A stretch of 54,248 nucleotides of DNA, taken from the NCBI GenBank assembly GCA_910579305.1, contig CAJTTA010000011.1, positions 1-54,248 on the forward strand, given 5' to 3'. The translations under genes and the position numbers were made by a program. Below are positions 17,901-26,611 of the stretch, in pieces. Source of the DNA: an uncultured Muribaculaceae bacterium. Its GTDB lineage: Bacteria; Bacteroidota; Bacteroidia; Bacteroidales; Muribaculaceae. Numbering within the stretch: the stretch's first letter is position 1; each line of letters starts with the position of its first letter. Under the pieces are notes generated by a model that saw nothing but the letters and a program-made list of their open reading frames with translations, did not search any database and was not told the origin of the DNA.

Positions 17901-17928
17901 AATTGGAGTCTATTCTAAAGAGATTCAA

Positions 17929-18138
17929 TCAGGGCATTCCTCTTATAAGACGATAACCACGCCATATGCCATAGATGATCAGCAGAATGCCAAGAGCCAG
18001 AGAAATTCCTTGGTTGCCAAAATTGAAAATGTCAAGCAGACACAGCACACCTACAGCTACATAGATAAGCACCATGAATGCGCCAAATATAATACGTCCC
18101 TTACCGGGAACCATGTTGGAGGAATTGTTTGCGCTCAT
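17929..18138 (-). CDS. Small two-helix inner-membrane protein
   Basis: The 69-residue protein has a polar N-terminus, then two hydrophobic helices (about residues 15-38 and 44-61) ending in a basic tail (WRGYRLIRGMP). I do not recognise a named family. It lies 28 bp upstream of the PstS-like gene on the same strand and is probably cotranscribed. The GKGRIIFGAFM start of the first helix and the clean coding pattern support a real gene. The 440 bases upstream hold only weak hairpins and the xusC terminator. Confidence 0.65.
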   Translation of the reverse strand: MSANNSSNMVPGKGRIIFGAFMVLIYVAVGVLCLLDIFNFGNQGISLALGILLIIYGIWRGYRLIRGMP

Positions 18139-18489
18139 AATTTCAATACTTTTAGTTGGGTTCTATTTATTTAACGATTCAGCACTGTAATCGTTCATAT
18201 AAATGTTCCTTTTTTATAACCAGGCTACGCCTTCTAAGCATAGGAGATGGTGACGGCTTATATGAGACTGTCACCGCAAATTTAGTGATTTTCACTGATA
18301 TGACAAAGAGACTGTAGAGATTCTACTCTGGCAGAATAACTTAAGCAGCCGGCAAACTAAAAATTTTGCCAGCCGCACTAACACCCGAAGCCATATTGAC
18401 TTCATCTTCTACAAGCATACATAAGAATACAAATCAATATATTAGAAAGCCATATACACTTTTATGACCGAATTATATATCAAAAGAAA

Positions 18490-18525
18490 CCCGACCGAAA
18501 TTCTTATAATCGAATGACGGTCGGG
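18490..18525 (-). terminator. Rho-independent terminator of the xus-like operon
   Basis: On the minus strand CCCGACCG (18525-18518) pairs perfectly with CGGTCGGG (18497-18490), followed by TTTCTTTTG. The 8-bp G/C-rich stem plus U-rich tract is a classic intrinsic terminator, about 50 bases past the xusC stop. Confidence 0.8.
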
Positions 18526-18577
18526 TTCTCATTATGAAGCTATGTATACCTCAAACTTTCAACTTTCTCTGGCATAT

Positions 18578-19777
18578 TTACCGGGGCTTTTTCTTTCCCA
18601 TATGCTTTATCCAGATATAATAACCGGTAAGAGGCAGAGAAGCACCGAGTAGTGCGCCGAGTAGCCATAGGATGCGAGTAAGCATTCCTCCCCAGCTGCC
18701 TGTGTGCACAGCATAAATCCATCCTCTCAACTTATCGGCAGGCAGAGCGTCATCATATCTGGTGACAGAGGTGATTTCTCCCTTTCTACGACTAAATTCA
18801 TATTTATCGGCGGCACGACCGTTGCCGAGAGTGCCTAATGACACATTAGCCGTTTCATTGCCAATCGTAATCTGAGGCGCATCAGGATTCTGGAGCTTGA
18901 GCTGCTCATAGATTCCCTGCCATCGGCCAAACTCCGAACGATGCCGGCCTCCACGATGCTCTCCGGAGGCATCTCCACGCCCTCCGTGGAGCCGACCTTC
19001 GCGTTGCCCTCCTTCACGCTCTTTCTGACCTCTATGATCTGTCTCACTATCATTTTTGCCCTTATTGGAAACAGTCATATTACGAGGGGTGTGCTCTACT
19101 CCACAGACTGCATAGAACGCTGTGCGATACCAGCTAAACGACCATGTCAGTCCGGTCAAAGCCATGGCAAGCACAAATATGAGTGCATACATTCCTCCTG
19201 CTATGTGCAGATTTTTCCAAAAGCCTCTCCAGCCGTCTTTGAAAGAAATCGAAAGACTGCGCTTCAGGCCTCGGCGTGCACGCGGCCACCATATTACAAT
19301 GCCTGTAATCAGAGCAATAATAAATATAAGAGTGGATATGCCCACAAGAAGCTTACCTATTTTCGGCCCGTCGCCATGAGGATTAGCTCCGTCAAGCAGC
19401 CAGCGATGAAGCTTGAACATAGTTGAGAAGAACCCTAGACGCTCATATTTGCCGGTGATCTTACCTGTGTACTGATCTATGAACAGTGAAGCCCTCTTAG
19501 GCTTTGAGAGACTTACCTGCCAGGCACGCTCTTTGTCATGGAACACGGTCACCCCAGTGATCGATATAGAATCAGGCAATGTAGCTTTTACCGTTTCCAT
19601 AAGCTCTCCCATGGGGAGCGGTGCGCCCTTGGATGCATCTACATAATATACATCACTCTTAATCGCGCGTGTAATTTCGGGCTCAAAAATGAGCATGGCG
19701 CCCGAGAAGCATACCAGGGTGATGATTACACCGAATGGCACGGAAAGCCATAGATGTATTTTACGAAAGAATTTCAT
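18578..19777 (-). CDS. xusC: PepSY-associated inner-membrane protein (XusC-like)
   Basis: The 399-residue PepSY_TM protein has an N-terminal helix (WLSVPFGVIITLVCFSGAMLI), a periplasmic PepSY region with LFIDQYTGKITGKYE and a HRWLLDGANPHG motif, two central helices, and a C-terminal helix. Such proteins are thought to reduce or release iron from siderophores at the inner membrane; XusC of B. thetaiotaomicron has this architecture. Residues about 242-288 form an unusual His/Arg/Gly-rich insert. It is the last gene of the operon, starting 12 bp after the DUF4374 gene. The Xus assignment rests on synteny and domain types, not on an alignment. Confidence 0.75.
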   Translation of the reverse strand: MKFFRKIHLWLSVPFGVIITLVCFSGAMLIFEPEITRAIKSDVYYVDASKGAPLPMGELMETVKATLPDSISITGVTVFHDKERAWQVSLSKPKRASLFIDQYTGKITGKYERLGFFSTMFKLHRWLLDGANPHGDGPKIGKLLVGISTLIFIIALITGIVIWWPRARRGLKRSLSISFKDGWRGFWKNLHIAGGMYALIFVLAMALTGLTWSFSWYRTAFYAVCGVEHTPRNMTVSNKGKNDSETDHRGQKEREGGQREGRLHGGRGDASGEHRGGRHRSEFGRWQGIYEQLKLQNPDAPQITIGNETANVSLGTLGNGRAADKYEFSRRKGEITSVTRYDDALPADKLRGWIYAVHTGSWGGMLTRILWLLGALLGASLPLTGYYIWIKHMGKKKPR

Positions 19778-19789
19778 ATAAAATAGATA

Positions 19790-21184
19790 TTATTTACCAG
19801 GAGTCATGAAGCCGAATCCGGTAATGTCTGCAGCCTCGATGGATACGCCCTTTGTAGCCTGCGCAGTAGCTGTATTAATACGATAAATTGCAGGATAGCC
19901 GTTGGTCACGTTGATGGGTATGTATACATAGCCATTCCGGGCAAATACGGTCTTCCCTATCGAGGATACGTCGGAAGGAAGGCCACTTACGTATGTGAGT
20001 TTCTTGGAAGCGGCATCAAATATCGCCAGGTCAGTTCCGGCGAATCCTGCTTCAGTGAGCGGACGATCATACATTACCAAAAGGAAATAATTCCCGCCTG
20101 CCGGCCAGCAACGCATGAATGATTTGCCATTGGCCTGCGCTTCGATATTGCAATAGTAGTCGTCAAACTTCTTGCTGCCAGCAGGTATGCGACATACACC
20201 TGCGGGAAGTGTAGTCTTCTGCTTAGGATCGGTCATCGTCTTGGCATAAGATGGTGAGAACACATATATGTCACCATTTTCCGCTGCCCATACCGTCTGA
20301 TAATACTGCGAACGAAAACGTCCGGCCGGAGAGCTTATTTTATCTGTTTTGGCGAGAGTGGGATGCAGGAAATCAGAATTATCATAGATAGCTACCCAGC
20401 ATTCATCAGGATACTGCGTGCCCACCAGTTCGCCGGCTTTGTAAGAGCCGGAGCCGGAACCACCCGCCTGGTCATGCACGAGATGCTCAAATCCGGGACG
20501 TATCCATTTTCCATTGTCATATGCCGCACCATATTGACTAAGACCCATGGGTATGGCACCGCAATAGAGCTTGGAGCCATGTTGCTCTGCACCTGCGAGA
20601 GTCACATATTCTCCATTGCCCAGGAAATTCTCCATGCTGTAAGGAGTCTGTGCATTAACTTGGTTATTACGGGCAGTCTCATTGACTACATCAAGATAGG
20701 TTAGGAGAAGAGTCATGGGGCGATAGCCGTGTGAATCAGCAAAAGCATCCGGGCCTTCACCGGTTGACATAGTGATTATGTCATTGTCATATGCTCCATA
20801 TGATGAAAAGCGACTGATGCGATATTCTGTGCCGCGAGCTTCCATTTCTCCGTTGGCACCGAGAATGTAGCTTCGTGTAGTACCTGCATTCCCCTGATTA
20901 TACGTAAGGGCATAGAGGTAATTCTTATGGAACACCCATTGAGTGGCGCCATCATTGAGAAGACCATTGTTTACCGGGGAGAGATTGCCTTCATCAAGAG
21001 ATTCTCCTGTCAAGAGCACATAAGACGTGGCATTAGAACCTTTTACAGTAGTGGCAAACACATATTTGCCGTCGGCAATATTGCTGCCTCCATCCGGTGC
21101 CGGCTCATCTTCGGAACATGCTGTGAGTGCGATTGCAGGCACAATCATAGCGCCAAGTGTTTTTAGAAACGTAGTTTTCTTCAT
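19790..21184 (-). CDS. xusB: DUF4374 surface lipoprotein (XusB-like siderophore binder)
   Basis: The 464-residue protein has a lipoprotein signal (lipobox ALTAC, Cys23) followed by an acidic S-E-D-E-P-A-P stretch typical of Bacteroidota surface lipoproteins. The body looks like a beta-propeller: DGKYVFATTVKG, repeated blades with GxxYxL, and VYIPINVTNGYPAIYRIN near the end. DUF4374 lipoproteins paired with a TonB receptor and PepSY protein match XusB, which binds ferric enterobactin-type siderophores in B. thetaiotaomicron. It starts 14 bp after the receptor gene. Confidence 0.8.
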   Translation of the reverse strand: MKKTTFLKTLGAMIVPAIALTACSEDEPAPDGGSNIADGKYVFATTVKGSNATSYVLLTGESLDEGNLSPVNNGLLNDGATQWVFHKNYLYALTYNQGNAGTTRSYILGANGEMEARGTEYRISRFSSYGAYDNDIITMSTGEGPDAFADSHGYRPMTLLLTYLDVVNETARNNQVNAQTPYSMENFLGNGEYVTLAGAEQHGSKLYCGAIPMGLSQYGAAYDNGKWIRPGFEHLVHDQAGGSGSGSYKAGELVGTQYPDECWVAIYDNSDFLHPTLAKTDKISSPAGRFRSQYYQTVWAAENGDIYVFSPSYAKTMTDPKQKTTLPAGVCRIPAGSKKFDDYYCNIEAQANGKSFMRCWPAGGNYFLLVMYDRPLTEAGFAGTDLAIFDAASKKLTYVSGLPSDVSSIGKTVFARNGYVYIPINVTNGYPAIYRINTATAQATKGVSIEAADITGFGFMTPGK

Positions 21185-21198
21185 TGTATCATATCATT

Positions 21199-23577
21199 TT
21201 AGTTACCAAAATAGATTCTGACTTTGCCATAGAAAGCCCGACCAGCCTTTTGGAGGCTGAAATTGTCATAAAGCTTTGCATTGGTTATATTTTTACATTC
21301 GAAAGAAATGTTGTATCTGCCATTGTCTATGCCATAGGAAACAGTAATGTTATGTGCGAACTGATCCGGCACCATGTAATCGGCATTGTTGGAGCCTATG
21401 TTTGAAGCGTAGTAACAGAAGCTATGCGTGTATTGATTATCGTATGTGAGAGTCAACACATTATGCACGGCTCCGAGACCATGCCAATAAAAATTTATGT
21501 CAGAATCTGCAAACATGTAAGGAAGATTAGGCATACGCTCTCTATAGGCTATATTGGGCGCTGTGCTTCCTTGTGACGTACGCATATTGTCTCTCACATT
21601 CATCTGCGTGAAATTTGCTCCGAGGCTCAGCCATTTGGAAAAACTATAGCGCACGGAAAGGCTTATGCCCTTCGTGTCGACTTTGCCATAGTTTACGTAG
21701 GTTGCAGCCGACTTGCCTCCGCTGAGGGCCAGAGTATTACGTTGAATATAATCGCGGGTATCCCTATAAATGAATCCCCCCTCTGCATATATAGTGCTAC
21801 TGCCAATGGTCGTGCTGTAGCTGAGATTGATGTTGACATTATGGCTGGATTCAGGCTTCAACGACATGTCTCCCACCTCAAGATCTTCATCTCCGAACAT
21901 TTCCTCTATAGAGGGCAGGCGATAAGCCTTTTCATAAGATGCTTTCAACTGCATGCCCAATGGCATGAACCATGTGCCTGCCGCACCGTAGCCTATGCAG
22001 TCGACACTGCGTGCTGCACGCACATACGTGTCCTGCGCCGAAGATGTGGCTACAGGCCCTGACACATATTGGTGATATTGCTTGCCGAATACCGACAAGT
22101 TAAATTTATTATTAGGAACATACCGATATGAAATCCCTAAAATATTCTTACTTGTAATTTTGGAAATCTCATCAGAACTTACAGGCACCGTGAGAAGATC
22201 ATCATTATTGCGATTGAAAGAGTTGAATACATCATTAAGGGTGAAACTGTGGTAGTCGTTCAGCCTGTAATTGGTAGTAAACGATGCTGACCAATTATTG
22301 TTCCTTGCTCTGGTATTCTGGTAAGATTGTTCGCCCGGAGAGTTCAGAGGCGCCGTCTGTCCATACCAATTGTATTTTACTGAGGCCGTGTCGACGTTTA
22401 CAGTAACATCGCGATTAAAATTAGCATTAAAAGCTACGTCCAGACCTTGTATGAAAAGATTACGCTTGCCATACTCTAATGATGGTATGAGGGAATAGCC
22501 ATGGCGATGTTTCTGTCCATATACTATTTCCTGGCGCACGCCTGTCTGCATATCTTTATACATATGCGCGTATGTGAAGCCAAGTAAAAGACGATCGGCC
22601 CAGGGCTTATTGACAAATCCGAATTTTGCGACTACCGCTTCATTGTGATACGTATCGTTAAACCGGCGCACATGCTCAAGCTTCTTTTTATTGATGGCAC
22701 CTGTCGAGAAATCTTCTACCGGAGCATCTACCCAATAATCATTATCGGAATAATTCTGAAATGCATTAATTTCATATTTAAACCCGTTGGCAAGAGTTTG
22801 CCCGAAATTCACATATGATTTGTGGGTATTAAAAGATCCAAAAGAATATGAGGCATCAAGAAACCACTGGCGTCTACGAGCAGGAGTCACAATATTTATT
22901 ACTCCTCCTATTGCATCGGAGCCAAACCCTACAGGCACCACGCCGCGATATACTTCTATATGGTCGGCATAATTCACCGGTATGTTATTTATACCGAAAG
23001 ATCCGCCTACTCCTTCCTGAGGGACACCGTCGATAAACACTTTTACATGTTTACCACTGAATCCGTCCATGGTAACCGCCATATCCGATCCCACTCCCCC
23101 ACTTTCTCGTATTTTCATGCCTGGAGCTTTGGCCAGCGCATCGCTTAATGTGCGAGTGGTATTAAGAAGATCCTGCGTGTTTACCGCAGTAGCATTAAAG
23201 GCTGATGTGCGAACTTTACTTAACGCATTACCTACTACAACCACTTCTTCCAACTCATTGGATGCCTTTAGTTTTGCTATCACTTTAACTCTGCTTCCTG
23301 AAGTAATTTCCACAGGCATTTCCTTTTTTTCATAGCCGACAGACGTAAATACAATGGTGTATTTGCCTGCAGGAGCCTTAATGTGGCATATACCCTTGTC
23401 ATCGGCATATCCGGAAAATTCGGTGCCTTTCAAATAAGCCATTGCGTAATCAATAGGCTCACCATCGGTAGATAGAATCTTACCTGAAATCATGCCGGAC
23501 AGATCTTTAGCCATAGAAGCCAAATACGTAAACATTAGAATTGTGATCAGTATAAAATTTCGTTGAGACAATATCAT
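21199..23577 (-). CDS. xusA: TonB-dependent siderophore receptor with carboxypeptidase-like N domain (XusA-like)
   Basis: The protein is about 792 residues from the Met at 23577, which begins a signal peptide (MILSQRNFILITILMF); the frame to 23649 is probably untranslated. Residues about 30-110 are a CarboxypepD_reg-like fold (GMISGKILSTDGEPIDYAMAYLKGTEFSGYADDKG). Next come a TonB-box-like EEVVVVGNALSKV, a plug (DHIEVYRGVVPVGFGSDAIGGVINIV) and a barrel ending in VRIYFGN. It imports an iron-siderophore complex through the outer membrane. The operon with DUF4374 and PepSY_TM genes matches xusABC. Confidence 0.85.
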   Translation of the reverse strand: MILSQRNFILITILMFTYLASMAKDLSGMISGKILSTDGEPIDYAMAYLKGTEFSGYADDKGICHIKAPAGKYTIVFTSVGYEKKEMPVEITSGSRVKVIAKLKASNELEEVVVVGNALSKVRTSAFNATAVNTQDLLNTTRTLSDALAKAPGMKIRESGGVGSDMAVTMDGFSGKHVKVFIDGVPQEGVGGSFGINNIPVNYADHIEVYRGVVPVGFGSDAIGGVINIVTPARRRQWFLDASYSFGSFNTHKSYVNFGQTLANGFKYEINAFQNYSDNDYWVDAPVEDFSTGAINKKKLEHVRRFNDTYHNEAVVAKFGFVNKPWADRLLLGFTYAHMYKDMQTGVRQEIVYGQKHRHGYSLIPSLEYGKRNLFIQGLDVAFNANFNRDVTVNVDTASVKYNWYGQTAPLNSPGEQSYQNTRARNNNWSASFTTNYRLNDYHSFTLNDVFNSFNRNNDDLLTVPVSSDEISKITSKNILGISYRYVPNNKFNLSVFGKQYHQYVSGPVATSSAQDTYVRAARSVDCIGYGAAGTWFMPLGMQLKASYEKAYRLPSIEEMFGDEDLEVGDMSLKPESSHNVNINLSYSTTIGSSTIYAEGGFIYRDTRDYIQRNTLALSGGKSAATYVNYGKVDTKGISLSVRYSFSKWLSLGANFTQMNVRDNMRTSQGSTAPNIAYRERMPNLPYMFADSDINFYWHGLGAVHNVLTLTYDNQYTHSFCYYASNIGSNNADYMVPDQFAHNITVSYGIDNGRYNISFECKNITNAKLYDNFSLQKAGRAFYGKVRIYFGN

Positions 23578-23596
23578 AATATTGGGCTTTATTGTG

Positions 23597-23604
23597 CAAA
23601 GTTC
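23597..23604 (-). promoter_or_regulatory. Probable -7 box for the xus-like operon
   Basis: The minus strand reads GAACTTTG, one base off TAnnTTTG, 20 bases before the preferred xusA start. It supports the shorter start over the one at 23649. Confidence 0.4.
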
Positions 23605-23779
23605 GATACTTTTACGCATATAAGAAATACCGACATAAGAGTATTGCATCCCGTAAACACCGCATCTTCAATTATTTAGCAATTTGATAAGCCTGCACTA
23701 ATTGGTGAATTACAATTTAATAATGGCAAACGACATGAAGACAAAATTGCTTGTCTCAGCGATTCTGAGTCAATAAGAA

Positions 23780-24104
23780 TTATTTTATCCTGCGCCTGGG
23801 CATAATACGCTCATGTAAGTATCGGAATACAATAAAGAGTGCAGGAACAATAAGTAGATGTCATATACATCATATCCTCAACCCCATTGAGCGACTCTTC
23901 AAGAGGCACTATGACACTTTTCTGTACCGTCTCTGCATTGGCACCGGTATAAGTGGCCGATACACGCACTGTAGGGGGCGCTATATTTGGGAATTGTTCT
24001 ATAGGGAGCTGGGTAAGACCGAGTATACCGATGATCAATATCAATACTGAAATCACACCGGCCAGTATCGGGCGGTCAATGAATGTTCTTACGTTCATTT
24101 TCAA
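23780..24104 (-). pseudogene. RND efflux permease collapsed to its two ends
   Basis: The first roughly 84 residues are the start of an AcrB/HAE1-type pump: a helix (LAGVISVLILIIGILGL) then LPIEQFPNIAPPTVRVSATYTGANAETVQKSVIVPLEESLNGVEDMMYM. After about base 23853 the frame degenerates, but an adjacent frame reads VPALFIVFRYLHERIMPRRR to a stop at 23780-23782, which resembles the C-terminal end of the same family. About 900 central residues are missing. This is an internal-deletion pseudogene, with the junction between about 23848 and 23858. No adaptor or outer-membrane factor gene is adjacent. Confidence 0.7.
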
Positions 24105-24235
24105 TCATAGTTTTGCTACAAAATTACGAGATTATAGTGGATGAACGAATCTGTTTATCCGAATATATTGACCAATCACATAGAATTATTGGCCAATAAC
24201 ATCTTCAATGCCTGGCTGATCTCATATAAAAGTAT

Positions 24236-24243
24236 TAATTTTG
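24236..24243 (+). promoter_or_regulatory. -7 box for the LytS-type kinase operon
   Basis: TAATTTTG ends only five bases before the ATG at 24249. If transcription starts a few bases after the box, the message would be leaderless or nearly so. It argues against the upstream start at 24141. Confidence 0.5.
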
Positions 24244-24248
24244 CAGAG

Positions 24249-25265
24249 ATGAAAAATGTATCTCGCTATATTGATCTGACGTTTTGTCTGGTAGTACTGC
24301 CGGTCATGGCGCTAATCTTTCCTATTGAGCGCTGGTTTCACAATTTCCCGGTGTTTGTGATTTCCGCAGTAATCTGGATGTACGCGTTATACATAGTCAA
24401 CAGATATATCACGGTGCCATACATGTTTTGCAACAAACCGCGTAAAGCGGCCTCAATATGTCTGATTCTATTATCATTTGCCATAACAATTGCGCTCTCT
24501 TCAGCCGACCTGTATACTATCAAGCCCAGTATTCATGATGAGGGTATAAAAAGGGTATTTCCTAATATCCAGCAGTATCAGCAGGCTATATGGTCTTTGT
24601 TCATGATTGTCGAGATATTTAGTTTCGCAGTGGGATTATTAATTCAAGTCAATAAGCAACGTAATCGCAGACGCGAAGTGGAAGAGGAGCGCGACAAGGC
24701 AGAAATTGCGCTCTACAAGGCTCAGATTAAACCGCATTTCATGTTCAACACACTCAATTCGTTATATGGATTGTTCCTCACAAAAGATAAGAAAGCCTTG
24801 ATTTCCCTTGAACGATTCATAACAATGATGCGATATGTGCACCAATCTTCGCAGAAAGACTCGATTACCTTGGCTGAAGAGATAGATTATATACGTCAAT
24901 ATACCGAGCTGCAGTCTTTACGGCTCAACGAAATGACCACCGTTTCTATGGATATTAACGTTACCTCCGAAGAATTGATGCTACCTCCTATGTTGCTGAT
25001 TACGTTTGTGGAGAATTGCTTTAAACATGGTGTGTCTTCAATAGAAAAAAGCGAAATACACATTACGCTCCATGAGAAAAATGGGAAAGTCGTGTTGACA
25101 ACAACCAATCAGATCTTCCCTGCACGGCGTACAGGCGAGCACATGGGAATTGATAATTGCAGACGGCGTCTCGCCTTGTTGTATCCGGAGAGGCATTCGC
25201 TGCAAATAGAAAGTGACAACAACACGTATAATGTAACACTAACAATAGATATAACTGATGATTAA
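24249..25265 (+). CDS. LytS/YpdA-type sensor histidine kinase
   Basis: From the Met at 24249 the protein is 338 residues: four transmembrane helices, a short coiled linker (KQRNRRREVEEERDKAE), and a His_kinase/HATPase module. The phosphoacceptor is in QIKPHFMFNTLNSL (His163). The ATP-binding part shows LMLPPMLLITFVENCFKHGV (N box) and GIDNCRRRLALLYP. No periplasmic sensor domain is evident, so the membrane helices probably sense the signal. The open frame reaches back to 24141, but the promoter box at 24236-24243 makes that unlikely. It overlaps the response-regulator gene by 8 bases. Confidence 0.9.
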   Translation: MKNVSRYIDLTFCLVVLPVMALIFPIERWFHNFPVFVISAVIWMYALYIVNRYITVPYMFCNKPRKAASICLILLSFAITIALSSADLYTIKPSIHDEGIKRVFPNIQQYQQAIWSLFMIVEIFSFAVGLLIQVNKQRNRRREVEEERDKAEIALYKAQIKPHFMFNTLNSLYGLFLTKDKKALISLERFITMMRYVHQSSQKDSITLAEEIDYIRQYTELQSLRLNEMTTVSMDINVTSEELMLPPMLLITFVENCFKHGVSSIEKSEIHITLHEKNGKVVLTTTNQIFPARRTGEHMGIDNCRRRLALLYPERHSLQIESDNNTYNVTLTIDITDD

Positions 25266-25965
25266 CTGCGTAGCAATCGATGATGAGCCGATAGCACTGA
25301 GTATTCTTCAGGAATACTGTCAGCGCATGCCGGATGTGAGCCTCACATGCTTTACATCACCTATAGCGGGCATGGAGTATATCCATCAACATTGCCCTCA
25401 CATCGTATTCCTCGACATTGAAATGAATTCATATAACGGCATGGCGCTTGCACGTCATCTGCCTAAGAATTGTTGCCTGATTTTCACTACGGCCTATGCC
25501 AGATATGCACTGGAAGGATTTGAGGCTGATGCCGTTGATTTTCTTCATAAGCCGATATTCTTTCCTCGGTTTGCCAAAGCAATAGAGAAAGCAAACAGGT
25601 GGCTGGACTTAAAATCTGATATCGCTCACAGTGGGACAATCACGCTCAAGTCAGAACATAAGAATGTAATTATAGCGCTTCAAGACATAGTGTTTATTGA
25701 AGCAATGGACAACTATGTAAGAGTCGTAAGGCGAGGTATCCCGGTTGTGATGTCGCTGATAACCATGAAAGAGATGGAGAAAATATTGCCCCGGGACATG
25801 TTCCTGAGAGTACATCGCTCATATATTGTGTCTTTGAAAGCGATCGACTGTTTCTCTAATCGGAATATCTATATAAAAGGTTTGGAATTCCCGATTCCTG
25901 TGGGACGGAAATACATCAATCAGTTCAATTATATCTACAATACATTTAAATCAATACAAAAATGA
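25258..25965 (+). CDS. LytTR-family response regulator
   Basis: The 235-residue protein has a receiver domain (acidic pair Asp8-Asp9, phospho-site Asp53 in VFLDIEM, Thr in FTTAYA, Lys in HKP) and a C-terminal LytTR DNA-binding domain (residues about 130-230, ITLKSEHKNVIIALQDIVFIEAMDNYVRVV... FLRVHRSYIVSL). It is the partner of the overlapping kinase and overlaps the next gene by 4 bases. Its targets are unknown; LytTR regulators often control adjacent operons. Confidence 0.93.
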   Translation: MINCVAIDDEPIALSILQEYCQRMPDVSLTCFTSPIAGMEYIHQHCPHIVFLDIEMNSYNGMALARHLPKNCCLIFTTAYARYALEGFEADAVDFLHKPIFFPRFAKAIEKANRWLDLKSDIAHSGTITLKSEHKNVIIALQDIVFIEAMDNYVRVVRRGIPVVMSLITMKEMEKILPRDMFLRVHRSYIVSLKAIDCFSNRNIYIKGLEFPIPVGRKYINQFNYIYNTFKSIQK

Positions 25966-26426
25966 GAAGAATCTTACTCCTTGCCTTTATCGCCATTGCG
26001 GCAATATGCTCTACTGCCCAGACTGGGACTGCTATTACTCAGGCACAATTGCCTAAAGAGGCCCGCAACTTTATATCAAAATATTTTTCTGCCGATAAGG
26101 TCAGGAAAGTAGAAAAAGACATGGGTCACCGCGGCATGGAATACGAGGTTGATTTCATAAGTGGTGCTGAAGTCGATTTTCGCGAAGACGGCAACTGGAA
26201 AGAAGTAAAAGCCGCGCGTGGCCGAGCTGTACCCACAGCAATAGTGCCTGCTGCCATATCACAATATGTCAAAGCTAAGTATGCAGGACAATCTATTGTA
26301 AAAATTTCTCTTAAGAGAGGCGGATATGAAATTAAACTCTCCGGTGGAGTAGAGCTGCAATTGACCAAGGATGCCAAACCTTACTCAAGTCAGGGAAACC
26401 GACAGGGGAATCGCAAAAGGAAATAA
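25962..26426 (+). CDS. Periplasmic PepSY-like (DUF2874) protein
   Basis: The 154-residue protein has a signal peptide (LLLAFIAIAAICSTAQ) and two PepSY-like repeats: LPKEARNFISKYFSADKVRKVEKD...YEVDFISGAEVDFREDGNWKEV, then VPAAISQYVKAKYAGQSIVKISLKRGGYEIKLSGGVELQLTKD. It ends in a basic NRQGNRKRK tail. PepSY-like proteins of this kind are often encoded beside two-component systems. Here it overlaps the LytTR regulator by 4 bases, so it is probably part of the sensing circuit or a direct target. That role is an inference. Confidence 0.85.
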   Translation: MRRILLLAFIAIAAICSTAQTGTAITQAQLPKEARNFISKYFSADKVRKVEKDMGHRGMEYEVDFISGAEVDFREDGNWKEVKAARGRAVPTAIVPAAISQYVKAKYAGQSIVKISLKRGGYEIKLSGGVELQLTKDAKPYSSQGNRQGNRKRK

Positions 26427-26492
26427 ACCACAATCCATCATCAATGGCTCACTCCAAATATTCTGAATAAGTGAGTCTATAAATAATTTAAT

Positions 26493-26528
26493 CGGTAGTC
26501 ATTGTGATTGCAATCACGATAACTACCG
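26493..26528 (+). terminator. 36-base palindrome ending the kinase operon
   Basis: CGGTAGTCATTGTGATTG is followed with no spacer by its near-complement (16 of 18 pairs), giving a long hairpin about 66 bases after the PepSY-like stop. There is no T-run. The symmetry could also suit a dimeric regulator site. Confidence 0.5.
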
Positions 26529-26611
26529 ACTATCTATATGGCTAAATGTAATAAGAAAGACAATAAAGAGATATATAGAAGCGTTATCAGGATATATTAA
26601 AATAACGCTTT

